DNA of 64,000 nucleotides from Sporobacter sp963675425 (GTDB taxonomy: Bacteria > Bacillota > Clostridia > Oscillospirales > Oscillospiraceae). This document shows positions 42,920 to 51,445 of the stretch, piece by piece; position 1 is the first letter of the stretch, and each line of letters begins with the position of its first letter. The DNA is taken from assembly GCA_963675425.1 (NCBI GenBank), contig OY776214.1:3844001-3908000 (forward strand), written 5' to 3'. A model generated the notes under the pieces. It saw only the letters and a list, made by a program, of their open reading frames with translations, searched no databases and was not told the origin of the DNA. A program made the position numbers and the translations under genes.

Positions 42920-45214
42920 TTAATAAAACCCTTTGATACTGTCATCCACAAGTGTCACTTCTATAATTGTACCCATCTTGACTTCTTCGTTAGCCTGGAC
43001 TGACTGGGTTGTAACAACGGAATTGGGCGAGGAGGACAGCGTACCGCCCGACTTTATAAACAGGCCCGCATTTTCAAGCGCGCTTTTCGCGCTGGCATAG
43101 CTTTTGCCGTAAAGATTCGGGACCGCTACCGTTTCACTGGATTTATACTCGCCGGCGTACAGGATGATCTTGCTGCCGGGCGCTATGGCGGCATTGAGAG
43201 ATGGCAGCTGGTCGGTAATGCGCTCGCCGTCGCCCAAAAGGCGTACCGTCAGTCCAAGCTTTTCAAGCGACTGTGTGGCTTCATCGACCGTCATGCCGAC
43301 GAGTTTGGGCATAGTGACGTCAAGCGTTTCCAGCTCATCCTCGGAATATTCCGGCTGAATGCCGAGATATGGCAGAACTTCGGACAGTATATGCCCGACA
43401 ACAGGCGCGGCCATATTTCCACCGCTGACATAGACGGTTTTGCTGGTAGGGTTATCCAGCAGCAGCAGGATAGCAACCTGCGGGTCGTCCGTCGGCGCGA
43501 TGCCGCAAAAGGAGACAGTAAACTTCTTTTCCTCGCCTTCAGCAATACCGACCGTATTGGTCGACGTGCCTGTTTTGCCACCGATCTTATAGCCGGCGAC
43601 ATACGCGTTTTTACCGGTGCCGCCTTCGTCGCAGACGACGGCCCGCAAAATCTCACACATCTTTGCCGATGTATCGGCGCTGAGGACCTGACGCACGGTC
43701 GTCGGTTCATTGTCAACGACAATGTTCCCGTCTGCATCCGTGACTTGTTTGACGATGTACGGCTCCATGAGGTTCCCGCCGTTGACGACGGCCGACACAG
43801 CCGTAATCATTTGAAGCGGCGTAATGTTAAACGTCTGTCCAAAGGAGGCGGCCGCCAATTGCGACAGATTGTCGGGATTTTCGAAAACGCTGTCCGGCCA
43901 CCAAAGCGATCCGCTCTCGCCGGGTAAGTCAATGCCTGTTTTCTCGCGCAGCCCAAACGCGTCTATATAATCGTAAAACGTTTGCTCGCCGACCTTGAGT
44001 CCGATATTCACAAGTGCCACATTGCACGAGTGCTGCATTGCCTGTGTCAGCGTCTGCGAGCCGTGCCCCGCCGATTTCCAGCACTTCACGGGCTCACGGC
44101 CAAGCACAGGTACAGACCCGCCGCAGTAAAACGTATCGTCAAGGCTCACGACATTTTCCTCAAGCGCCATGGCGCACGTGATGATTTTAAACACCGAGCC
44201 GGGTTCGTATGTATCCGTGAGAGCCTTGTTGCGCTGCTGATTTTGAAGCGCCAGATTATATTCGGCTTTTTTTTCGTTGGGATCCGCGATTAGATCCAGC
44301 TTTGCCTGCTCGTTTTCGCTGACATTGAGGAAGTTATTCAGATCGTAGTTGTCGAGACTGGCCATGGCCAGTATTTCACCGGTTTTTGGGCGCATAACAA
44401 TACACGCGCCGCCGTTCTGGACTTCGTAGTCCTGTATGGCCTGGGCCAGATATTTTTCCACATAAAATTGAATGGACGCGTCGATCGTCAGCTCAATGTC
44501 GTCGCCGTTTTTAGCGTCGTAATAGTCCTCGAAATCTGAAAACAGCATATCCGTACCATTGGCGTTTTTAAGGCGCACGATCCGGCCGTCCGTTCCCTCC
44601 AGATACTGATTGTATGTCAGCTCGATGCCGTTGAGGCCGTAATTGTCGTCTCCGACGAAACCGATGATGTGGCAGGCCCGGCTGCTGTAGGGGTAGTAAC
44701 GTTTGGTATCCGTCTCCAGATGGATGCTTTTAAGACCGTTTTCCTTGATAAACAGGCGGACCTTTTCAGCCATGTCGCCCTCTATTTTCCGTTTGACCGT
44801 TTCATACCAGGAATTGGTATTGTCGAGTTTGCCGCGAATGCGGTCACAGTCAACGTCCAGAATCTCAGACAAACCGTTGGCAATAAGGTCTTTGTCCTCG
44901 TTATATTTATCCGTCTCATACGGCGCAACATAAACCGTATCAACGGAGGCGCTCATCGCAAGCACCTTGCCGTTGGCGTCGTAAATTGTCCCGCGTGACG
45001 CCGTCACGACCGTATCACGCGTCTGATTTTCCAGTGCTTGTTCCGCGTAGTACTCATGGTCCTTAATCTGAATATCATACAGCTTGACTGCCAGCACAAT
45101 AAATGCAGCGATACCGCACACAGCCATTAAAACGAGTGTGCGGCGCAAAATGGTCTTGCTGGGTCTCTGATCCGATTGCTTTCCCGTTGCTCTCCCGTCC
45201 GAGTGAGTAGCCAT
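42920..45214 (-). CDS. Class B penicillin-binding protein with two PASTA domains (SpoVD/FtsI-like)
   Basis: A 764-residue transpeptidase anchored by one N-terminal helix (about 25-45). The dimerisation domain is followed by the transpeptidase domain with the three active-site motifs: serine in PGSVFKI, SCN in QHSCNVAL and KTGT in IGGKTGTST. Residues about 625-690 and 693-758 are two PASTA domains (MPKLVGMTVDEATQSLEKLG and VPNLYGKSYASAKSALENAG). It makes crosslinks in septal or spore cortex peptidoglycan together with FtsW/SpoVE. PASTA domains are usual for SpoVD and for clostridial FtsI, so both roles remain open. AAGGGG precedes ATG 45214. About 250 bases without a gene separate it from ftsL. 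Confidence 0.94.
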   Translation of the reverse strand: MATHSDGRATGKQSDQRPSKTILRRTLVLMAVCGIAAFIVLAVKLYDIQIKDHEYYAEQALENQTRDTVVTASRGTIYDANGKVLAMSASVDTVYVAPYETDKYNEDKDLIANGLSEILDVDCDRIRGKLDNTNSWYETVKRKIEGDMAEKVRLFIKENGLKSIHLETDTKRYYPYSSRACHIIGFVGDDNYGLNGIELTYNQYLEGTDGRIVRLKNANGTDMLFSDFEDYYDAKNGDDIELTIDASIQFYVEKYLAQAIQDYEVQNGGACIVMRPKTGEILAMASLDNYDLNNFLNVSENEQAKLDLIADPNEKKAEYNLALQNQQRNKALTDTYEPGSVFKIITCAMALEENVVSLDDTFYCGGSVPVLGREPVKCWKSAGHGSQTLTQAMQHSCNVALVNIGLKVGEQTFYDYIDAFGLREKTGIDLPGESGSLWWPDSVFENPDNLSQLAAASFGQTFNITPLQMITAVSAVVNGGNLMEPYIVKQVTDADGNIVVDNEPTTVRQVLSADTSAKMCEILRAVVCDEGGTGKNAYVAGYKIGGKTGTSTNTVGIAEGEEKKFTVSFCGIAPTDDPQVAILLLLDNPTSKTVYVSGGNMAAPVVGHILSEVLPYLGIQPEYSEDELETLDVTMPKLVGMTVDEATQSLEKLGLTVRLLGDGERITDQLPSLNAAIAPGSKIILYAGEYKSSETVAVPNLYGKSYASAKSALENAGLFIKSGGTLSSSPNSVVTTQSVQANEEVKMGTIIEVTLVDDSIKGFY

Positions 45215-45465
45215 ATTGATCCCCTTAATATAAAAAGGCGTTTACACGTATTTTGCCAGCCGCTTTTATCACACATCGGTCAAAACCGTATTTACAGTCA
45301 GGCCTGAACACCTGTATACATGCGTCAGTAACGCGTTTATTTCGTACCGCTGATAAAACGTTTAACAGCGTGAAAAGGTTTTAACCGGCTTAAAAAACAT
45401 GGCTAATGCTCCCTCCGCCAGTGAGGCTTTCAGTGACCATTTATCAGCGGCTCATAGGCATTATA

Positions 45466-46023
45466 TTAAGTCGTTTGTTTAAAATATGCCACCAGCGACG
45501 CTAAAAAAGAGGCCATGTTCTCCCGTGCAACGCCCTCGTCAGCACTGTTTTTAACAATGACGGCCTTATCCTGATTATCTGTGGATATTGCGGCGATCTG
45601 ATTTTGCTGAGGTTTTGTCATCCCCAGAACATTCGTGGCGTAAGCTTCAACTTCGTTGACGTCAAAGATGTCCTCGTAAGTGATTTTCAGCTTACGTTCT
45701 TCTTCGGTCAGCTGATCCATCCGCTGCTGAAGCGATACGGTCTCGGCCGTTATTTCCGTAAATTTAAGGTGTGCAAGCACAACAAATACCATGAGCGCCG
45801 CAACGACAGCGAAGCCCGCAGCAGCGAACAGCGACACGCTGTAGTAGCGCTGTGCCTTTCGAGCCTTTTGGGGCGCCGGTCTGGCCTGCGGCTTCGCGGC
45901 GGGTTTTTGTGCCGGCGGGGCTTGTCTGGCAGGAAGATCGCCGACCCGAGCCAGATCGTAGGCGTTGCTGCCATGGACGGCGGTACGCGAGGCATATTTC
46001 ATTTTCGCTGACTTTGCTGCCAT
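45466..46023 (-). CDS. ftsL: FtsL-like cell division protein
   Basis: A 185-residue bitopic protein: a long cytoplasmic region rich in alanine, proline, lysine and glutamine (residues 30-60), one transmembrane helix (about 65-87) and an outer leucine-zipper-like coiled coil (AETVSLQQRMDQLTEEERKL). The end VNEVEAYATNVLGMTKPQQNQ is the family's conserved segment. FtsL connects FtsQ and FtsB to the septal synthase. Identification rests on structure and position between rsmH and the PBP gene. GAGAGGA precedes ATG 46023; the gap to rsmH is 15 bases. Confidence 0.88.
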   Translation of the reverse strand: MAAKSAKMKYASRTAVHGSNAYDLARVGDLPARQAPPAQKPAAKPQARPAPQKARKAQRYYSVSLFAAAGFAVVAALMVFVVLAHLKFTEITAETVSLQQRMDQLTEEERKLKITYEDIFDVNEVEAYATNVLGMTKPQQNQIAAISTDNQDKAVIVKNSADEGVARENMASFLASLVAYFKQTT

Positions 46024-46038
46024 AATGATTGTTCCTCT

Positions 46039-46965
46039 CTACAAACGTTCCGCAACGCGGAGCTTGGCGCTTCTGGCTCTCGGATTTCGGGCAAGCTCGT
46101 CCTCGCCCGGCATGATGGGTTTTTTAGTAATGGATTTCAACGTCGGCTTAAAGCCACATATACACACTGGGAAATCCGGCGGGCACGTACAGCCCTTCTC
46201 GCGCCGGGCAATCGCATTCTTAACCAGCCTGTCTTCCAGAGAATGAAAGCTGATGACACACAGGCGGCCTTTGGGCGCCAGCCTGTCGGGTGCTTCTTCA
46301 AGCAGGTCCCCAATCGCGCCCAGCTCGTCGTTCACAGCGATCCGGATAGCCTGAAAGCTTCTTTTGGCCGGGTGCTGTTTTTCCCGAAGCGCCTTAGCCG
46401 GCATAGCCTCCCGGATGATATCGACCAGCTCAAAGGTCGTTTCTATATTCTTCAAGACACGCCGTCTGGCAATATTAGAGGCAATACGCGAGGCGTAGCG
46501 CTCCTCACCCCAGTCGCGCAATATACGTGCCAGTTCCCCCTCGGTCCATCCATTGATGATATCGCCGGCGCTGAGCGCCGCGCGATTGTCCATCCGCATA
46601 TCCAGCGGCGCGTCCGTCATATACGAAAAACCTCTCGCCGCATCGTCAAGCTGCGGCGACGACACTCCGAAATCAAATAACATACCGTCAGCCTTCTCAA
46701 CACCGTGCGCGTCGAGTATCGCTCCGAGATTCCTGAAATTGCCGCGGACGAGCGTTATACGCTCCCGATATTCTTTCAGCGTCTCGCCAGCCTCGGCGAT
46801 GGCTGTTTCGTCCGCATCAATACTGATCAGGCGGCCGCTGCTCAGGCGCTTGGCGATTTCCAATGAATGGCCGCCACGTCCGAGCGTCCCGTCGACATAA
46901 ACGCCGCCGGTCTTTATATTAAGTGCGTCAATGCACGCGTCAAGCAGTACAGGAATGTGTTCCAT
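46039..46965 (-). CDS. rsmH: 16S rRNA (cytosine(1402)-N(4))-methyltransferase
   Basis: A 308-residue SAM-dependent methyltransferase (MraW) that modifies C1402 in the ribosomal P site. Motifs are HIPVLLDACIDAL, the SAM loop VDGTLGRGGHSLEI, DGMLFDFGVSSPQLDDAARGFSY in pieces, PAKRSFQAIRIAVNDEL and VISFHSLEDRLVK. The start codon overlaps the stop of mraZ in TGATG, showing translational coupling. Normal length; second gene of the dcw operon. Confidence 0.97.
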   Translation of the reverse strand: MEHIPVLLDACIDALNIKTGGVYVDGTLGRGGHSLEIAKRLSSGRLISIDADETAIAEAGETLKEYRERITLVRGNFRNLGAILDAHGVEKADGMLFDFGVSSPQLDDAARGFSYMTDAPLDMRMDNRAALSAGDIINGWTEGELARILRDWGEERYASRIASNIARRRVLKNIETTFELVDIIREAMPAKALREKQHPAKRSFQAIRIAVNDELGAIGDLLEEAPDRLAPKGRLCVISFHSLEDRLVKNAIARREKGCTCPPDFPVCICGFKPTLKSITKKPIMPGEDELARNPRARSAKLRVAERL

Positions 46966-47384
46966 CAGCTGGGAAGCTCCATAAACAGGTCGGCGAGATT
47001 AGAGAAATCCGTCTCCTCGGCGTCAACCTTCTTCCAGGTCTCCGTATCCCAAAATTCAGCCGTATCGCCGTTGCCGACGACGGTAACGTCTTTTGTCAGC
47101 CCAACAAAATCACGAAGGTTCTGCGGCAGCAGGATACGTCCCTGGCCGTCCAAATCACATTTGGCCGCGTGCGAAAAAAGCGGGCGCATCTTGATCTGCT
47201 TGGCCTTCGGCATCGCTTTAATCGTTGTCATCAGCTTGTCCCAACTTTCCTGAGAATAAGCCGTAAGGCACTTGTCCATTGACAGCGTCACATAAAACGT
47301 CGATCCAAGATCGTCACGCAATTTGGCAGGGATAGCAAGACGCCCTTTGGCGTCCAGATTATGCTCGTAGGTGCCGAACATCAT
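46965..47384 (-). CDS. mraZ: Transcriptional regulator MraZ
   Basis: A 139-residue protein with two SpoVT/AbrB-type domains (first: MFGTYEHNLDAKGRLAIPAK; second: CDLDGQGRILLPQNLRDF). MraZ binds repeated TGGG-like boxes upstream of the dcw operon and represses it. The start is ATG 47384 with AGGAGG 7 bases upstream; the GTG at 47393 lies within the ribosome-site region. It is the first gene of the dcw operon and overlaps rsmH by one base. Confidence 0.96.
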   Translation of the reverse strand: MMFGTYEHNLDAKGRLAIPAKLRDDLGSTFYVTLSMDKCLTAYSQESWDKLMTTIKAMPKAKQIKMRPLFSHAAKCDLDGQGRILLPQNLRDFVGLTKDVTVVGNGDTAEFWDTETWKKVDAEETDFSNLADLFMELPS

Positions 47385-47430
47385 CTTCCCCACCTCCTTG
47401 CTTTTTATGGGATTTTAGTGCACAACATGC

Positions 47431-47445
47431 CACTTCTCCCCACTT
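47431..47445 (-). promoter_or_regulatory. MraZ-type operator repeats
   Basis: On the minus strand AAGTGGGGAG and AAGTGGCATG follow each other with a 10-base period, directly downstream of the -10 box; this matches the spaced GTGGG repeats bound by MraZ in other bacteria. A weaker third unit follows. Confidence 0.7.
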
Positions 47446-47454
47446 ACGTGGTTA

Positions 47455-47483
47455 ATTATAAAGGCATTGTAAAAAAAATGCAA
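47455..47483 (-). promoter_or_regulatory. Sigma-A promoter of the dcw operon
   Basis: TTGCAT (47483-47478) and TATAAT (47460-47455) on the minus strand with exactly 17 bases between them; the transcript would start just at the MraZ repeats. Confidence 0.8.
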
Positions 47484-47609
47484 GGGGTATAATTAAGAAT
47501 TTTTCCCTTTATTCCTGAATTTAAGACACAAAACCAGGGTTTTTCCACCGCCATTAACCTCAGAACAAAAAACAGCGCGCCAATGCACGCCGATGCGTCA
47601 AAAAAAACC

Positions 47610-47644
47610 AAAAATAAAAGCCGCCCCACATTTGAAGGGCGGCT
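47610..47644 (-). terminator. Intrinsic terminator of the vanG-vanT operon
   Basis: AGCCGCCC (47619-47626) pairs with GGGCGGCT (47637-47644); the minus strand continues with TTTTATTTTTGG. It separates the vanG-vanT transcript from the mraZ promoter. Confidence 0.85.
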
Positions 47645-47698
47645 CAGGACCGTTAGACGGATTTTCAATTTAACGCATCGCCGGCGGCGTTCGGCCGG

Positions 47699-49855
47699 CT
47701 ATCCTTCTTCCTTTTTGAACACGTGTTCAAGACGACCGCCGAGACGGCTTAGCAGCTCGTTGGTGATTGTCCCGGCACTTTCAGCCATTTCCTCAGCGCG
47801 GATCTCTTCTTCTCCATCCTGACCGATGAACGTGACAACGTCTCCCCGCGCGATATCCGGGATATCCGTGACGTCCGCCATCAGCTGGTCCATGCAGACG
47901 CGCCCTGCAATGGGCGCACGGCGTCCCCTGATGAGGACTTCGCCCATTCCGGAGGACAGCGTGCGCGGGATGCCGTCGGCAAATCCGGCGGTGATTACAG
48001 CAATTTTCGAAGGCCGGCGCGCGTTAAATTCGCGGCCATAGCTCACGCTCTCACCGGGAGCGACCGGACGCACAAGCGCCACACGGGACTTGAGCGACAA
48101 GATCGGCTTCAAGTCCGGTTTCAGCACGGTTTTATCACTGGGCTGGCTCAGCACGCCGTAAATGCCCAGCCCCACCCGGGCAAAATCACAGTCCGCCTGT
48201 GGGTAATTGAGGACGCCGTATGTGCTTTGAATATGAACAGCGGGGAGATGAATCCCCTCTTTTTTCAGTTCACCAAGCAGCGCGTAAAACCGTTTAATCT
48301 GCTGATTGGTAAACCCAACGTCGCTGTCGTCAAGGCTGTCGGACACGGACAAATGCGTAAAGATCCCATCCACAACAAGATTTTTCAGCCGGAATATCGA
48401 CAGCGCACCAGCCGCGTCGGGATAGTTTTCTCCCAGGCGGTTCATCCCGGTATTGATTTTGACGTGAACGTGCAGCGTCCGCCCACAGGCGTCCAGCTCG
48501 CGCGCGTGAGACAGATCAATGACCGTCTGCGTCAGCCGGTAGCGGCAAAGCCTATTGGCCTCGGATGCCGGGGTGTAGCCCAAAACGAGGATATTCCCCT
48601 TGATCCCCTGGCGGCGCAGACGCACGCCTTCCTCCATAGCGGCCACCGCAAAATCACAAACGCCCAAACGGTTTAAACAGGCCGCGATCTCCAACGCGCC
48701 ATGTCCGTAGGCGTCGGCCTTCACAACAGCCATAACGCGGCACCGCTCCGGAAGAACGCCCCGCAGCGCCCCGAGATTATGACGCAGACGGTTCAGGTCA
48801 ATCTCCGTCCAGGCGCGCGCCATGGAGGCTGCGCCGTTTTTATCGCGGCTCCTGGCCAACATCGCCGCAACGGCGATGGACAAGGCTATGGACACGGCTA
48901 AAACGGCCATAAAATGGATCAGGCTGTCGTCAACGAGCAACGCATCCAGCCCCACAGCGCCCGCAAAGCCGCGCACAGCCACGATCACAGCCGGATGGAT
49001 GAGATAGAGGAGCATGGACAGGTCACGCAGACCTTTCCGGCTTATACCATTCCAGTGAAGCAGCGTCATAAAAAGGAAAAACATACACACCGGCAACAGC
49101 AGATACATGCTGTCGTGCCGCTGCAGGTCATAGCGATGCAGCAGCAGCCCCTCCACCAGCATCAGAACAAACGACACGGTCAATCCCGCGAGGCTGGCGC
49201 GCAGCGGCATCGGCTCATCCCGCCGTGCCAGCAAAGCGCCAAGGAGGAAGAACAGCGGCGCGAAAAACAAACCGTTTCGCGTATAATCAAAGATGGAGAA
49301 CAGCGCAGCGTAAAAGGCGTTTAAAGCCGGGATGCGTTCAGCCAGCCCATAATAGCTGTCGCCAAACACACCGACGGCGTACAGCACGAGACAGATCGCC
49401 AGCGCCGGCCCGGTCCCGAGCTTTTTTAAAAGCAGCCAGACGATGACGGACCCGATTATCGCGGCGGGTAAATACCACAGGTGATAAAATGTGCCGTTAA
49501 ATACAATATCCGACAGCAGGCTCGGCAGAACCCGCCAGCTTTCCACCATGCCTGCATAAATGTTGACCGGCAAGTAAAACAGGATAGCAACGACATATAA
49601 AAACCCTGTTTTTCGGAGAAACGGCGCTAGCCGGCCAGGGCGTGGTCCGCCGTCGGTCGTTTTAGGAAACAGGAAAAAGCCGGAGGCCATAAAGAAAAAA
49701 GGAACGGCCGTCCGGGCGATAATCCGCGTGAGCACAAAGTCGGCTGTCGCGCTGATATCCATGAGCGGCGAGGTGTGGATCGTCACGACAAGAATTGCGG
49801 CTATGAGCCGGAAGCGGTCAATTCCGGCGTATGTTTTGTGCGAAAGCGTCGTCAT
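47699..49855 (-). CDS. VanT-like membrane-bound serine/alanine racemase
   Basis: A 718-residue fusion. Residues 1-340 are an acyltransferase-3-type membrane domain with about ten helices (start GIDRFRLIAAILVVTIHTSP), as in VanT of VanC/VanG-type vancomycin resistance. Residues about 345-718 are a fold-type III PLP racemase: PLP lysine near 380 in VVKADAYGHGA, KINTGMNRLG, the VanT-like pocket HIQSTYGVLNYP (alanine racemases usually read HxxNSAG here) and tyrosine in SYGREF. It should make D-Ser (and D-Ala) for the ligase encoded just upstream, with the membrane domain perhaps importing L-Ser. ATG 49855 follows GGAGG by 9 bases; a frame from 49939 only overlaps the vanG end. It might be the main racemase of the cell. 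Confidence 0.85.
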   Translation of the reverse strand: MTTLSHKTYAGIDRFRLIAAILVVTIHTSPLMDISATADFVLTRIIARTAVPFFFMASGFFLFPKTTDGGPRPGRLAPFLRKTGFLYVVAILFYLPVNIYAGMVESWRVLPSLLSDIVFNGTFYHLWYLPAAIIGSVIVWLLLKKLGTGPALAICLVLYAVGVFGDSYYGLAERIPALNAFYAALFSIFDYTRNGLFFAPLFFLLGALLARRDEPMPLRASLAGLTVSFVLMLVEGLLLHRYDLQRHDSMYLLLPVCMFFLFMTLLHWNGISRKGLRDLSMLLYLIHPAVIVAVRGFAGAVGLDALLVDDSLIHFMAVLAVSIALSIAVAAMLARSRDKNGAASMARAWTEIDLNRLRHNLGALRGVLPERCRVMAVVKADAYGHGALEIAACLNRLGVCDFAVAAMEEGVRLRRQGIKGNILVLGYTPASEANRLCRYRLTQTVIDLSHARELDACGRTLHVHVKINTGMNRLGENYPDAAGALSIFRLKNLVVDGIFTHLSVSDSLDDSDVGFTNQQIKRFYALLGELKKEGIHLPAVHIQSTYGVLNYPQADCDFARVGLGIYGVLSQPSDKTVLKPDLKPILSLKSRVALVRPVAPGESVSYGREFNARRPSKIAVITAGFADGIPRTLSSGMGEVLIRGRRAPIAGRVCMDQLMADVTDIPDIARGDVVTFIGQDGEEEIRAEEMAESAGTITNELLSRLGGRLEHVFKKEEG

Positions 49856-49892
49856 GAGTCCGGTCCTCCGAAGCGGCTTACAGCTAATCGTC

Positions 49893-50942
49893 TCATCCAC
49901 GCACCGCCAGCCGGATGAGCTCGTCCACGATTTGCTCAAAGCTCATTCCGACACCCTTGAGCATGCTGGGGTAACGGCTGTGCGATGTAAAGCCGGGAAT
50001 GGTGTTGGCCTCATTGAACACAATATCATGTTCCGGCGTGAGGAACAGGTCTACGCGGGCCAGGCCCTCGCAGCCCAGAATCCTGTAGATGACGCCGGCC
50101 GTCTCGCGGATGGTATCGGCAAGCGCCGCGTCAATGCGCGCAGGCATATGGATTTTCGAGGTCTTCAGCGTGTATTTTTCAGTATAGTCAAAAAAGCCCT
50201 GAGACAGCTCGATCTCATCGACCTGCCCGATTATAAGCGTCTCGTTGCCGAGGACGGCGCAGCCGACCTCAAAGCCCCCGATGGCCTCTTCGGCGATGAC
50301 CTTGCGGTCATACTCAAAGGCGTTATCCACAGCGGCTTTAAGCTCGCCGGGGCCGTCTATCTTCGTTACGCCGAAGGACGAGCCGGAATTGACAGGCTTG
50401 ACAAAGAGCGGAAACGTCAGTCCGGCGGCCTGCTCCAGAAGCGACGGGTCATATTCCTTAGAGCGGAAAACGACGCAAGCCGGCGTCTTAATACCAGCAA
50501 GGCCTGCGAGCTGATGTGCAATATCCTTATCCATGCAGATGGCCGAACAGAGTGTCCCGCAGCCAACGATCGGTATGCCGGCCAGTTCCAAAAGGCCCTG
50601 AACCGTGCCATCCTCCCCATTTTTCCCGTGCAGGACGGGAAACGCGGCGTCCAGCCGGATGGTATGTATAACTCCGCCGTCAAAAACGAGAACACCGTGT
50701 GTTTCACGGTCCGGCGATATGACGGCCGGCACGCAGGACGCATCTTCCGTCCACGTCCCGTCCGAGATTCGCTCGACGCCGCCGCCGTACTTGAGCCATT
50801 GGCCGGTACGGGTAATGCCGATGAGCACCGGCTCGTATTTGTCCGGGCTGAGGTTTTCGATCACCGAAGCGGCCGATTGAAGGGAAATCTCGTATTCCGT
50901 ACTGCACCCGCCAAAAAGCACCGCCACTGTTATTTTATCCAT
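49893..50942 (-). CDS. VanG-like D-alanine-D-serine (or D-Ala-D-Ala) ligase
   Basis: A 349-residue ATP-grasp ligase. It has the LHGKNGEDGT loop (104-113), the ATP-binding FVKPVNSGSSFGVTK, the omega loop FFDYTEKYTLKTSKI (250-264) and the metal site NEANTIPGFTSHSRYP (310-325). The omega loop and the ending match what I remember of VanG, the D-Ala-D-Ser ligase of Enterococcus faecalis and cryptic clusters in Clostridium difficile, better than housekeeping Ddl. The VanT-like gene 37 bases downstream strengthens this. No vanXY or vanRS-type regulator with OmpR features is near. AGGAGG lies 6 bases before ATG 50942. If it is the only ligase of the cell it may serve normal wall synthesis; the window cannot decide this. 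Confidence 0.8.
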   Translation of the reverse strand: MDKITVAVLFGGCSTEYEISLQSAASVIENLSPDKYEPVLIGITRTGQWLKYGGGVERISDGTWTEDASCVPAVISPDRETHGVLVFDGGVIHTIRLDAAFPVLHGKNGEDGTVQGLLELAGIPIVGCGTLCSAICMDKDIAHQLAGLAGIKTPACVVFRSKEYDPSLLEQAAGLTFPLFVKPVNSGSSFGVTKIDGPGELKAAVDNAFEYDRKVIAEEAIGGFEVGCAVLGNETLIIGQVDEIELSQGFFDYTEKYTLKTSKIHMPARIDAALADTIRETAGVIYRILGCEGLARVDLFLTPEHDIVFNEANTIPGFTSHSRYPSMLKGVGMSFEQIVDELIRLAVRG

Positions 50943-51089
50943 TTTAACCTCCTGTGAAACGGCCTCGCCGTTTGTTATGTAAGATGCTCCATAGCGTTCG
51001 GACCGGAACAGCCGCGAGAGGCTCGTTCCGTCGTTCGTTATGAAACAGCGTAAGCACAGCTTATTAATGCCGGCCCTGACCGGCCCTAA

Positions 51090-51150
51090 AAGACAAAAAA
51101 CCGGACAGCCGGCATTTGTCCGGGACCGAGCAAATACGCAAGCTCGTCCC
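51090..51150 (-). promoter_or_regulatory. Possible transcription attenuator in the vanG leader
   Basis: Read on the minus strand, the leader first forms a stem GGGACGAGC/GCTCGGTCCC (51150-51142 with 51131-51122, one bulge) and then CCGGACA/TGTCCGG (51123-51117 with 51107-51101) followed by TTTTTTGTCTTTT: an intrinsic terminator about 40-60 bases after the promoter and 150 bases before vanG. The two stems share two bases. The terminator loop (51108-51116) is also complementary to 51066-51074. No other gene ends here, so conditional termination is the simplest reading. Confidence 0.6.
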
Positions 51151-51161
51151 GTCTCTTCAAC

Positions 51162-51189
51162 ATTATATACTTGCCGGCCAAAACGTCAA
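51162..51189 (-). promoter_or_regulatory. Sigma-A promoter of the vanG-vanT operon
   Basis: TTGACG (51189-51184) and TATAAT (51167-51162) on the minus strand with 16 bases between them. Confidence 0.7.
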
Positions 51190-51290
51190 GAAGTATCCTG
51201 ACGAAACAAACGTCATGCGTCCATAGAGTATTCGTTTTTGTTATTTACCGGCCTCGCCCCTTCAGGCGGTACAATGCCCGCAGAAAACAG

Positions 51291-51319
51291 TTGACAAATA
51301 CCGATGGCTCTTATAGCAT
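51291..51319 (+). promoter_or_regulatory. Probable promoter of the sensor operon
   Basis: TTGACA at 51291-51296 and TAGCAT at 51314-51319 with 17 bases between them, divergent from the vanG promoter about 100 bases away. A leader of about 120 bases follows, where I see no known motif. Confidence 0.5.
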
Positions 51320-51445
51320 TTTAGCACCGCCCGACAAATTTCTGATTGTTACCAGCTCCGGTCTTATCCCTCGGTCATACAGCGCAAGAGCAATATTCCG
51401 GCGGCGCCAGTGTTTAACGGAAGAAAAATGATACGGGAGCTACAT

